Shown here: positions 17,596-25,014 of the stretch, piece by piece
How positions within the stretch are numbered: the first letter of the stretch is position 1
Layout of the letters: each line of letters starts with the position of its first letter
DNA from: Benthicola sp964195715
GTDB taxonomy: Bacteria > Gemmatimonadota > Gemmatimonadetes > Palauibacterales > Palauibacteraceae
Direction: 5' to 3'
DNA length: 64,000 nt
NCBI GenBank assembly: GCA_964195715.1
Contig: CAXMRU010000224.1
Span: 19,386-83,385, forward strand
Translations under genes and position numbers: made by a program
Notes under the pieces: model-generated
Told to the model about the DNA's origin: nothing
What the model saw: only the letters and a program-made list of their open reading frames with translations
Databases searched by the model: none

Positions 17596-18143
17596 TCAAG
17601 AGCGACCGCTGGATCCGACGCATGGCACGTGAACACGGGATGATCGAGCCGTTTACCGACGGCCAGGTCAGTGAGGGCGTCATCTCGTACGGGCTCTCCA
17701 GCTACGGCTATGACATGCGCGTTTCTGACGAATTTCGGATCTTCCACAACGCCCTGTCTCCCCTCGTCGATCCTAAGTCGTTCGACGAGCGTTCCTTCAT
17801 CGAATACCAGGGCGACTTCTGCATCGTGCCTCCGAACTCCTTCGCCCTCGCGCGCTCCGTGGAGTACTTCCGCATCCCGCGCAACGTCCTGACGATCTGC
17901 GTCGGAAAGAGCACGTACGCCCGCTGCGGCATCATCACCAACGTCACTCCGTTCGAGCCCGAGTGGGAAGGCCACGTTACGCTGGAAATCAGCAATACGA
18001 CTCCGCTTCCCGCCAGGATCTATGCGAACGAGGGCATTGCCCAGGTCCTGTTCTTCGAGTCGGACGAGGAGTGTGAGACGAGCTACGCCGACAAGAAGGG
18101 CAAGTACCAGGGCCAGACGGGAGTCACACCGCCCCGCCTATGA
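17592..18143 (+). CDS. dcd: dCTP deaminase
   Basis: Converts dCTP to dUTP for thymidylate synthesis. The 183-residue protein carries the nucleotide-binding KSTYARCGI segment with the Ser and Arg of the active site and the catalytic glutamate in GHVTLEISNTTPLPARIY. The C-terminal KGKYQGQTGVTPPR is the flexible lid that closes over the substrate. The ATG at 17592 overlaps the hydrolase stop, and the dcd stop overlaps the convergent DUF423 stop by 6 bases. Length is normal. Confidence 0.94.
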   Translation: MIKSDRWIRRMAREHGMIEPFTDGQVSEGVISYGLSSYGYDMRVSDEFRIFHNALSPLVDPKSFDERSFIEYQGDFCIVPPNSFALARSVEYFRIPRNVLTICVGKSTYARCGIITNVTPFEPEWEGHVTLEISNTTPLPARIYANEGIAQVLFFESDEECETSYADKKGKYQGQTGVTPPRL

Positions 18144-18554
18144 ACCGGCGGAGCCCGCTGCCCGTCCGGTACCGAGTCCTCGACCGTCCGAGCGAACAGC
18201 AGCAGCGGCAGCGAATACCCAACCGAGGAGGAAGCACAGCCCTCCCAGCGGAGTAACGGCCCCCAGCCAGCGCACTCCGGTGAGCGCCAGGAGGTAGAGG
18301 CTCCCCGAGAACACGACCGTTCCGGCGACGAACATCCAGCCGGCTCTTGCCCAATACGCATCCGGCCAGCGCTCGGTCGCCAGACCTACGAACAGGAGCG
18401 CCATCGCGTGCGTCAACTCGTAACGCACACCCGTCTCGTAAACCGCAAGCAGGTCCGCCGGTATCCGTGATTCGAGGCCGTGAGCGCCGAACGCGCCGGC
18501 GGCCACCCCGATGAACGCGGACGCGGCGCCGAAAAGCAGGTATTTCTTGTGCAT
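18138..18554 (-). CDS. DUF423 (YwdK-like) membrane protein
   Basis: 138-residue inner-membrane protein of the DUF423 family, with four hydrophobic segments. Typical family features are the N-terminal GAFGAHGLE stretch, the YETGVRYELTHAMALL segment and the VFSGSLYLLALTG helix. Function is unknown in the family. I use the ATG at 18554, which gives the usual 120-140 residue length; a much longer open frame reaching 19406 runs antisense to the HD-GYP gene and is not real. It is divergent from that gene. Confidence 0.85.
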   Translation of the reverse strand: MHKKYLLFGAASAFIGVAAGAFGAHGLESRIPADLLAVYETGVRYELTHAMALLFVGLATERWPDAYWARAGWMFVAGTVVFSGSLYLLALTGVRWLGAVTPLGGLCFLLGWVFAAAAAVRSDGRGLGTGRAAGSAGS

Positions 18555-18671
18555 GACGTAAGATGGATGGACTCGAGCCGTCACGCGAGCCCGGAACTTG
18601 CACAGAATACTAGCGGCAGCGTGCATCCAGCACCGTCGTAGCACGACCGGAGACACCTTGGAAGGAACAGC

Positions 18672-19838
18672 ATGAGCAACGAGACGGACAACGCCGGGAA
18701 GCCGAGACTGGTGGTCCTCCTGGGGGACGCCGAGCTGACGCCAGAGCTGAGGGACGCCCTGGCGGCCTTCCCAGGCGTCGTGCGTACCGCGGACAACAAG
18801 CAGGCCGTGTGGGACGGCATCGCCAAACAGGGTGAGCTGATTCTCACGGCTCTCGACCCGTCGCTTCTCGCGGACCTGGCCCGAGAGCCCGGGCGTGCGG
18901 CCGATGGCCTCCGAGCGGGCACCGAGGTCCGTGCACGATCTCCGCAGCCGTTCGAGCCTAATCGCCTGTACGAGGACGCACGCACTTACGTCGCGGACAC
19001 TTTGTCGGAAGTCCGCACTGGCGGAGAGCCGGACTTTGACCAGGGCCGACTGTTCGCCGAGCGGATGCACACCGACCTCCTGCGAGACAACAGTCTCGTC
19101 AACCGGTGCCTCGAGCCGCACGAGAGCTATGACCTGGCGAGTCACTGCGTCAACGTGGCCGTCCTGGGAGGGAAGATCGCTCTCGGCATGGTGTCCGACA
19201 TCGAGGACGCGGTGGAAGTCATACACGCCGGCCTGCTGCACGACATAGGCATGGCCAGGCTCCCCAAGGAAATGCTCCGCAAACAGGGCACATGGTCGGA
19301 GAAAGAGCGAGAGGCCCTCCAGCAGCACCCGATCTATGGCGCAGAGATCCTCGAGCGCTGCGCCCCGCGATGCGAGTGGCTGAAGCGAGCCGTTCTGCAG
19401 GAGCACGAGCGAGCACGCGGCCAGGGTTATCCTTACGGTCTACGCGACGAGGATCTCGACCCGATCGCTCGGATCCTTGGAGTGGCGGACGTGTTCGAGG
19501 CCCTGGCGCACCCCCGCACGTACCGGTCTCCCTACACTGCCCTGCAGGCGCTCGAAAGAGTCGTCGGAATGCAGGAGGAGTATTTTTCACCCCAGGTAGT
19601 TTCGGCGCTTGTCAATGAGATCTCGGCCTTCCCGCTCGACAGCTACGTGCAGATCAGCTCGGGAGAGATCGGGCGCGTGGTCGCCACGGATCCAGCTAAC
19701 ATACTCCGACCCCGGATCGAGCTGGTGTGGGATGCGGACTGGAACCGTATCGAGGAGCCGAGCATGCTCGATCTTGGGGCGCGGCCCGATCTGACTGTCG
19801 CCCGTGCTCTGCTGGATTCAGAGCTGCCCATTACCTGA
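18672..19838 (+). CDS. HD-GYP-like cyclic di-GMP phosphodiesterase, variant signature
   Basis: 388-residue protein with an unrecognised N-terminal part (about 1-130) and a C-terminal HD-GYP-like domain. Metal-ligand positions visible are His158, His190-Asp191 (LLHDIG) and His219. The second signature reads EHERARGQGYP (244-254), where the usual form is HHERxDGxGYP: the first His is Glu and the Asp is Arg, while Gly-Tyr-Pro is kept. VADVFEALAHPRTYR follows as expected. HD-GYP proteins hydrolyse cyclic di-GMP; whether this variant is active is uncertain. The start has AAGGA 6-7 bases upstream. The gene is divergent from the DUF423 gene and ends in a strong terminator. Confidence 0.82.
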   Translation: MSNETDNAGKPRLVVLLGDAELTPELRDALAAFPGVVRTADNKQAVWDGIAKQGELILTALDPSLLADLAREPGRAADGLRAGTEVRARSPQPFEPNRLYEDARTYVADTLSEVRTGGEPDFDQGRLFAERMHTDLLRDNSLVNRCLEPHESYDLASHCVNVAVLGGKIALGMVSDIEDAVEVIHAGLLHDIGMARLPKEMLRKQGTWSEKEREALQQHPIYGAEILERCAPRCEWLKRAVLQEHERARGQGYPYGLRDEDLDPIARILGVADVFEALAHPRTYRSPYTALQALERVVGMQEEYFSPQVVSALVNEISAFPLDSYVQISSGEIGRVVATDPANILRPRIELVWDADWNRIEEPSMLDLGARPDLTVARALLDSELPIT

Positions 19839-19865
19839 GCAATTCCACGCAGTCGCTACCATAGG

Positions 19866-19900
19866 AGGAAGGGGGCGGAGCCAGGCGCCGCCCCCTTCCT
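19866..19900. terminator. Bidirectional terminator between convergent genes
   Basis: A perfect 13-bp GC-rich stem (19866-19878 with 19888-19900) and a 9-base loop lie 28 bases after the HD-GYP stop and 38 bases from the stop of the convergent lipoprotein gene. The T-tract is weak on both strands, but the position and stability suit a shared terminator. Confidence 0.7.
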
Positions 19901-19937
19901 CGTGTTGTGGAACCTCGGTTCTTGCCTTTGCGGCTTC

Positions 19938-20987
19938 TCAGGCTGTATCAGTTGAGCTTTCGTTCGGTATGAGCACGGCAGACGTCACCGCGGACCGCCA
20001 AAGCAGTCCTACTCCCCTCCAGTGCCAGGTGTTGATCGCCTCAGCGCCTCTCTCCTTGAGTCGGATCGCGTGGTTCAGCATCCTCTGCTGGACCTCGGTT
20101 GGATTCTCGCCGATCGCTTCCTCGGCAATGACGATCATGTCCTCCGCGAGAGACAGCAGACGCTGAGCGTCCTCCACCGTGGGCCTCTCCCCATTCAGCA
20201 CCGCGAACAATGCAAGCTCTTCAGCTCGATGAGCTTGGGCGACGGTCCGTCGGTACCACCCGTGCTCGAATGAGAACCTGGCCCTGTGCTGCATCTCGCC
20301 CGCCCGGAAAAGAAGGATCTCCTGCTGGAGCGTTGGATCCGGGATCAACTCCCCTGCAAGCCGAATCGCCTCTCCTCCCCGCGCGATCGCGAAGCGAGCC
20401 ACCGCTTCCGGATCGAGGTCGAAATCCGGGTGACGATGGCGCATCCGGTCAGCGATCTGCAGCGCCAACACGAGACGCTCACCCGCGCCTACGAGGTCGC
20501 CGCCGTCCCGCAAGGCATACGCCTCACCCAGGAGGCCCTGGAGCCTGGCCTCGAGGTCGGTGAGGCGCGCGAACTCGTCGCTCGCCTCACCGATCCTCTC
20601 GACCAGACTCTCTACTCGTCCAAAGAGCTCATCGATCGCCGACTCCCCGTGCCGCTCGAACATCGCCCGGACCAGCAGCATCCGGCACTCTCGGGCCTGG
20701 GTTCGGGCCGCATCCTCATCACCGTTCCTCAGGAGCTGCCGCGCTTCCCGGAAACACTCACGACCCTGCCCGAAGGGTGGCGCATCCGCCGACATCTCCA
20801 TCGAAAGGGAAATGTCGTCAATCACGACCTCGGCCAGATCGGCATCCCCTACTACCTGGAGCTCCATGTCGGCATTCACGCCGAGGTCACCCGACGTGTC
20901 GCCCGGCCCGGTCGGGCTGTCGTCGCAGGCCACCGCTCCGCCCATAACCAGGGCGGCTAGCATCAGCATCCGCAGTCGCTTCGCCAT
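19938..20987 (-). CDS. Helical lipoprotein of unknown function
   Basis: 349-residue exported protein I do not recognise. From the ATG at 20987 the N-terminus is a lipoprotein signal: MAKR, a hydrophobic run and the lipobox AVAC, followed by Asp-Asp and a Ser-Pro-Thr-Gly-Pro spacer. That lipoprotein start is frequent, to my knowledge, in Gemmatimonadota. After an acidic linker (about 22-75) the rest is almost all amphipathic helix, rich in Ala, Arg and Glu, with repeated segments of the type LLxxGDExxARxxARE and LxxAEExIxxAEEA. This suggests a repeated helical-hairpin fold. It follows the small membrane protein gene (21078-21644) by 90 bases. Asp follows the lipid Cys, which in E. coli would favour retention in the inner membrane; that rule may not hold here. 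Confidence 0.75.
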   Translation of the reverse strand: MAKRLRMLMLAALVMGGAVACDDSPTGPGDTSGDLGVNADMELQVVGDADLAEVVIDDISLSMEMSADAPPFGQGRECFREARQLLRNGDEDAARTQARECRMLLVRAMFERHGESAIDELFGRVESLVERIGEASDEFARLTDLEARLQGLLGEAYALRDGGDLVGAGERLVLALQIADRMRHRHPDFDLDPEAVARFAIARGGEAIRLAGELIPDPTLQQEILLFRAGEMQHRARFSFEHGWYRRTVAQAHRAEELALFAVLNGERPTVEDAQRLLSLAEDMIVIAEEAIGENPTEVQQRMLNHAIRLKERGAEAINTWHWRGVGLLWRSAVTSAVLIPNESSTDTA

Positions 20988-21077
20988 CTCGGCCCTCCCC
21001 GTTTCGACCGGATCCTCGCCGGTCACCGTTATCGGTAGAGACAATTCAACCCCAAGACGACTCAAGCTGGCTGGAGG

Positions 21078-21644
21078 TCACTCGTCGGAAGGTTTCTTCG
21101 GGGGCTGGCGCTTGCGGCCGCGGGGCAGCGGCTCGGCCAGGTACGATTCGACGACAGGATCAAACGGGCCCAGCCGTACCATGCGTCCGAAACTGATTTC
21201 GGCGGCGGCGGTGTGGATATGCACGATGTGGAGCACACCGTCGGTGTCCTGCCACTGAGCGCGTCCGGTGCCCGGAACCGTCCCGGTCGCCTTCGTCACG
21301 ACGCGTGCCTCGATACCCGCATGGCCGGGACGGTTGAACTGGACCGCGGAGACGGGTCGAAAGTGTCGATCTCGAATCCGGCCGACGCCGATCGCTGTGA
21401 TCAGGCCGACCGCGGCTGAAACGAGGACCACCAGAGGAAACCGGGGCGCCGCCGAGCCCAAGCCAAGATCGTGAATCGCTCCGTTCCAGGTCAGACCCGT
21501 CACTGCGGTGACCACAAGTACGACGGCAGGCCGGAACAGGTCTCGATCCGCGATTCGTCCCCACGCGAAACAAGCCAGACCACCTGCTCCGGCAAGCAGG
21601 AAGACGAGGTTGTACCAGCCCCGCAGGAAGTCCAGGTAGTTCAT
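21078..21644 (-). CDS. Membrane protein with C-terminal beta-rich domain
   Basis: 188 residues. Three hydrophobic segments (about 9-28, 37-55 and 66-87) are followed by a soluble domain of about 90 residues with alternating hydrophobic residues and a basic tail RGRKRQPPKKP. Membrane helices followed by a small beta barrel resemble YqiJ/NfeD-type OB-fold membrane proteins, but the match is by layout only. The start is backed by AGGT a few bases upstream. It lies between mdh and the lipoprotein gene on the same strand, with a strong stem-loop separating it from mdh. Function unknown. Confidence 0.65.
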   Translation of the reverse strand: MNYLDFLRGWYNLVFLLAGAGGLACFAWGRIADRDLFRPAVVLVVTAVTGLTWNGAIHDLGLGSAAPRFPLVVLVSAAVGLITAIGVGRIRDRHFRPVSAVQFNRPGHAGIEARVVTKATGTVPGTGRAQWQDTDGVLHIVHIHTAAAEISFGRMVRLGPFDPVVESYLAEPLPRGRKRQPPKKPSDE

Positions 21645-21682
21645 TGCGACCTACAGAAGGCTGTTGAGAAAGTCAGCCCTCC

Positions 21683-21722
21683 AAAGCGGGGACCGCGCCC
21701 CCATCGAGCGCGCTCCCCGCTT
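21683..21722 (-). terminator. Stem-loop terminator after mdh
   Basis: A stem of about 15 bp with one internal mismatch (arms 21684-21698 and 21708-21722) and a loop of about 9 bases follows the mdh stop by 38 bases. On the minus strand it ends in CTTTGG, so the T-tract is weak. Confidence 0.55.
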
Positions 21723-21759
21723 GCTGAAACCTTTGCTTCCGCTCTCCCGTTCGCGCAAC

Positions 21760-22686
21760 TCAGAGCTGTACCAGCTCCATCGTGCCCCGGACGGATGCCG
21801 CCGAAGCCTCGAGGGCCAAACGTTCCTCGTCGGACAACTCGACCTCGATCACACCTTCCAGGCCGCCTCGACCGATCTTGCACGGCACGCCGAGGAACAG
21901 ACCATCGAGCCCGAACTCTCCCTCCAGCCACGCGGCGCACGGGAGTACCCGCATCTTGTCGCGGGCAATCGCCTCGACCATCTGGACCGCACCGGAAGAG
22001 GGTGCGTAGTAAGCAGAGCCCGTACCGAGGAGCTTCACGATCTCGCCGCCGCCCTTCCGGGTCCGCGCGACCAGGGCCTCGATCCGATCCGCGGCCATGA
22101 GCTGCGTGAGCGGGATGCCGCCCACGCTGACCGTGCTGACGATCGGGACCATGCTGTCGCCGTGCCCGCCGAGCACCAACGCCTGGATGTCTTCCACGCT
22201 TACGTCCAGTTCCATGGCGACAAAGCTTCGGAACCGGGCCGTGTCCAGGATCCCCGCCATGCCGATCACGCGCTCGCGCGGAAAGCCGGCGACCTCCTTG
22301 GCTACGTACGCCATCACGTCGAGCGGGTTCGTGACCATCACGATGATCGCGTCCGGGCTGTGAAGCTTGATCTGTTCGGCCACCCCGGCGATGATCTGCG
22401 TGTTCTTCTGCAAGAGGTCGTCCCGACTCATTCCCGGCTTCCGGGCCAGCCCCGCGGTCACGACATAGATACCCGAGCCCGCGGTGTCCGCGTAACTCTG
22501 GGCTCCCGTAACCATGGTGTCGAAGCCCTCCACGGGTGCGGACTCCCACTGGTCCAACGCCTTGCCCTGCGGTACGCCCTCCAGGATGTCGACCAGCACT
22601 ACTTCCCGAGCGAGCTCGCGCTCCGCAATTCTCTGCGCTGCGGTCGCGCCGACGTGGCCAGCTCCGACTACGGTTATCTTGTCCAC
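21760..22686 (-). CDS. mdh: Malate dehydrogenase (NAD, LDH-like type)
   Basis: Oxidises malate to oxaloacetate in the TCA cycle. 308 residues with the Rossmann loop GAGHVGATAA, an Asp after the second strand (VVLVD, NAD preference), the substrate-selecting arginine in AGLARKPGMSR (Arg here marks MDH rather than LDH), catalytic Asp/Arg in LDTARFRSF and catalytic His in GGHGDSMVP. It starts with GTG at 22686, with AAGGA 8 bases upstream. It follows moaA after 133 bases and is followed by a stem-loop. The other TCA genes in this window (gltA, icd, acnA) lie about 20-30 kb away. Confidence 0.94.
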   Translation of the reverse strand: MDKITVVGAGHVGATAAQRIAERELAREVVLVDILEGVPQGKALDQWESAPVEGFDTMVTGAQSYADTAGSGIYVVTAGLARKPGMSRDDLLQKNTQIIAGVAEQIKLHSPDAIIVMVTNPLDVMAYVAKEVAGFPRERVIGMAGILDTARFRSFVAMELDVSVEDIQALVLGGHGDSMVPIVSTVSVGGIPLTQLMAADRIEALVARTRKGGGEIVKLLGTGSAYYAPSSGAVQMVEAIARDKMRVLPCAAWLEGEFGLDGLFLGVPCKIGRGGLEGVIEVELSDEERLALEASAASVRGTMELVQL

Positions 22687-22819
22687 GGTGACCGTCCTTG
22701 AGTGGAGAGTTTGGATTGGGTCTGTCGTCAGAAGAACGGGTGCGGGGGAGGCCGCGCCACGAGTCTTCCAGATTCCAACCTACCCTGCCTGCGTCGATGC
22801 GCAACCGGTGGTTGGGCCT

Positions 22820-23827
22820 TCAGCCGCCGACCTGGCTCAGGGCTCTGAGTCCGCCGCTTCCGCGAGCCGTCCCGAGCTGCAGAAGGTGCCGTTCGGGCTT
22901 GCCGGCAAGCGCCTCACGAACCGCGTGGACGATGTCCCCGGTGGCTCTCAAAGGGGTCTTCAGATCCACCTCGTGCGTGCCGAACAGGCAGGTCCTCAGC
23001 TTTCCGTCCGCGGTGAGCCGCACCCGATTGCAGCGGTCACAGTAGTTATGGGACAGCGGTGTGATGACACCGACCGTCCCAGGAGCGCCGTCGAATCGGA
23101 AGTACGTGGCTGGCCCGTTCCCCATCGGTCCGGCGGCGGACCGCAGGTCGCCGATGTCCTGGAGGCGCTGGAGCACCGAGTCCGTGGACAGAAATCGCTT
23201 CGAGAGATGGAGGTTGTCTCCCGTTGGCATGAGCTCGATGAACCTGACGTGCCACGGCCGCTTCCGGGTGATTTCAGCAAAGTCCTCAATCTCGTCGTCA
23301 TTGAGGCCTCGCATGAGAACCGTATTGATCTTGAGAGGAGCGAAACCCAGGCGTTCCGCCGCAGCGAGTCCCTCCAGCGTGGCGTCGAAGAAGCGCTCGG
23401 GACGACGGGCCACATCGCGGAAACGTTCCCTGCGCAGCGTGTCCAGGCTTACGTTCACCCGGTTGACGCCCGCCTCCTTGAGATCCATTCCGAATTGAGG
23501 AAGCAGGATCGCGTTCGTCGAAAGCGCAATGTCTTCGATGCCCGGAATCGCGGAGATCTGTCGTACGAGATCCGGGAGGTCGCGCCGCACCAGTGGTTCC
23601 CCTCCCGTCAGCCGGATGCGACGGAGCCCGTGCTCCGCCATCTGACGAACGACGGAACTGATCTCCTCGTATGTGAGGAACTCGTCCCGGTCAATCCACT
23701 CGAGCCCTTCGACCGGCATGCAATACGTGCACCGGAGATTGCACTTGTCGGTGACCGAGATCCGGAGGTAGTCGATCCGGCGACCGAACTGATCGTGCAT
23801 CGCTTTGCCGCCAGCCCCGAGGATCAT
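22820..23827 (-). CDS. moaA: GTP 3',8-cyclase (molybdopterin synthesis)
   Basis: Radical-SAM enzyme for the first step of molybdenum cofactor synthesis, turning GTP into 3',8-cH2GTP. N-terminal CNLRCTYCMP holds the SAM-binding [4Fe-4S] cluster; C-terminal CDRCNRVRLTADGKLRTC holds the substrate-side cluster; the protein ends in the Gly-Gly tail needed for activity. The ATG at 23827 overlaps the moaE stop as ATGA and gives 335 residues. A further ATG at 23800 is also possible. moaC, the partner enzyme, is not in the window. Confidence 0.95.
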   Translation of the reverse strand: MILGAGGKAMHDQFGRRIDYLRISVTDKCNLRCTYCMPVEGLEWIDRDEFLTYEEISSVVRQMAEHGLRRIRLTGGEPLVRRDLPDLVRQISAIPGIEDIALSTNAILLPQFGMDLKEAGVNRVNVSLDTLRRERFRDVARRPERFFDATLEGLAAAERLGFAPLKINTVLMRGLNDDEIEDFAEITRKRPWHVRFIELMPTGDNLHLSKRFLSTDSVLQRLQDIGDLRSAAGPMGNGPATYFRFDGAPGTVGVITPLSHNYCDRCNRVRLTADGKLRTCLFGTHEVDLKTPLRATGDIVHAVREALAGKPERHLLQLGTARGSGGLRALSQVGG

Positions 23828-24327
23828 TCGCTCCCCCTCACGATCGTCGAAGCCCCGCGCGCGCCCGCCTCGGGGGTGTGCCCCCCCAGCCACTCGCTGG
23901 TTCCATCCGCGTACTCCTCGCGTTTCCACAGAGGCAGGCGACGCTTCAGTTCTTCGATCACGTAAGCGGAGGCCTCGTAGGCCGGCCTTCGGTGCGCTGC
24001 CGACACGGCTACGACCAGGCTGACGTTGGGAGGCTCCAGGCTGCCGATTCGGTGCTGGACTCCAATCGCCGAAGCTCCCGTGCGTGCCAGCGCTTCTCGC
24101 GAGATCTCCTGAAGTACGTCTGCGGCCATTCCCACGTAAGCGTCATAGTGAAGTCGAACGACCACTCGGCCTCCGTTGTGGTCTCGAACACGACCCTCAA
24201 ACAGAATTACTGCCCCATCGGAGTTGTCGCCAAGCCGGTGCAGAAGCTCCGCTCCGTCGAGCTCCGACTCAGTGACCTCGGCCACCACCACACCGACTGG
24301 CCTCGCTTCTGCGTGCCTATCGCCCAC
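23824..24327 (-). CDS. moaE: Molybdopterin synthase catalytic subunit
   Basis: Large subunit of molybdopterin synthase; with thiocarboxylated MoaD it adds the dithiolene sulfurs to cPMP. The C-terminal core is clear: HRIGSLEPPNVSLVVAVSAA, HRRPAYEASAYVIEELKRRL and the catalytic-lysine segment PLWKREEYADG. The GTG at 24327 gives 167 residues and begins 5 bases after the moaD stop; a GTG at 24300 is an alternative. A frame extending to 24441 lies inside moaD and reads as Arg-rich noise. A 20-residue Gly/Ala-rich tail follows the core. Confidence 0.9.
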   Translation of the reverse strand: MGDRHAEARPVGVVVAEVTESELDGAELLHRLGDNSDGAVILFEGRVRDHNGGRVVVRLHYDAYVGMAADVLQEISREALARTGASAIGVQHRIGSLEPPNVSLVVAVSAAHRRPAYEASAYVIEELKRRLPLWKREEYADGTSEWLGGHTPEAGARGASTIVRGSE

Positions 24328-24332
24328 GCCGC

Positions 24333-24587
24333 TCAACCGCCGGCAACCGGAGGAATGATCGCAACCTCGTCTCCAACTGCCACGACTGACTCGTCCCGCT
24401 CGTAGCGGCGGTTCACGGCGATCGCGGATCCCCCGAGCCAACCGCCGAGGACCGGATGCGCCGCCAGCAGTCCGCGCAGATCCGCGACGGTGCCACCAGC
24501 GTGGAGCTCGAGCTCCACGACCGACGATCCTACGATCTCACGGTGCTTGCCGAACAGCTGGACGCGTACGGGAAAGCGGTCGTTCAC
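24333..24587 (-). CDS. moaD: Molybdopterin synthase sulfur carrier subunit
   Basis: Ubiquitin-like sulfur carrier of 84 residues ending in Gly-Gly (PPVAGG), the tail that is adenylated and thiocarboxylated. The middle VELELHAGGTVADLRGLLAA and C-terminal VAVGDEVAIIPPVAGG segments are typical. The GTG start at 24587 overlaps the stop of the 90-residue gene as GTGA, so they are translationally coupled. A longer frame to 24695 would overlap that gene by over 100 bases and is unlikely. Confidence 0.92.
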   Translation of the reverse strand: MNDRFPVRVQLFGKHREIVGSSVVELELHAGGTVADLRGLLAAHPVLGGWLGGSAIAVNRRYERDESVVAVGDEVAIIPPVAGG

Positions 24588-24856
24588 TCGGCCGGACTCG
24601 CGGTCTCGAGCCAGGAGAGGAACTTCCCGACCGCATTCTGACGACGAAGGGTGCTGACGCGCACCCGCGTACCGTCTACGGCTTCGTCTTCCCAAGCGGA
24701 AATGGCAAGTCGGCTCCGGAAAGTGGCCACTGTCACGTGGCGCTCGCTCTCGTCCACAACAGTGGCTGCGAAAACGGAATCCTCACCTGTGAAGAACCGG
24801 CGCGCCTCGTCAAGAACCTGAGCCGGAGCCAGAGGTGTGGTGGTCTCGGTGATCAT
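24584..24856 (-). CDS. Small unknown protein at head of moa cluster
   Basis: 90-residue soluble protein I do not recognise, probably alpha/beta, with a helical start (APAQVLDEARRFFTG), two predicted strands around VFAATVVDESERHVTVATFR and a C-terminal helix GKFLSWLETAS. It has no Cys, no signal peptide and no membrane segment. It is the first gene of the moa operon, and its stop overlaps the moaD start (GTGA), so it is made with MoaD. It may help molybdopterin synthesis or be a passenger. The intergenic region to the divergent aminotransferase gene must hold its promoter. Confidence 0.75.
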   Translation of the reverse strand: MITETTTPLAPAQVLDEARRFFTGEDSVFAATVVDESERHVTVATFRSRLAISAWEDEAVDGTRVRVSTLRRQNAVGKFLSWLETASPAE

Positions 24857-24880
24857 GCGTCGCTCACGTAGGAATTGACC

Positions 24881-24910
24881 TTGACGCCGTTCCGACGTCG
24901 CGAATAAATT
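24881..24910 (+). promoter_or_regulatory. Sigma70-type promoter of the aminotransferase gene
   Basis: TTGACG (24881-24886) is followed after 18 bases by TAAATT (24905-24910), in an AT-rich island of the divergent intergenic region. The leader to the ATG at 25015 would be about 100 bases, with a GGGGG ribosome site 6 bases before it. Confidence 0.45.
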
Positions 24911-25014
24911 TTCTGTTCGTGGAGGTTCGTGTTGCCCGCCCTCCGAAACACGCTGCGCCGGAAACTAGCGCTCGGACGAACCTGCAACAATCACCCGAAT
25001 CTCGGGGGTTCCAC

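Noticed and set aside
18138..19406. 422-residue minus-strand frame covering the DUF423 gene and beyond
   Set aside because: Only the last 138 residues look like a protein. The rest is antisense to the HD-GYP gene and lacks sensible composition.
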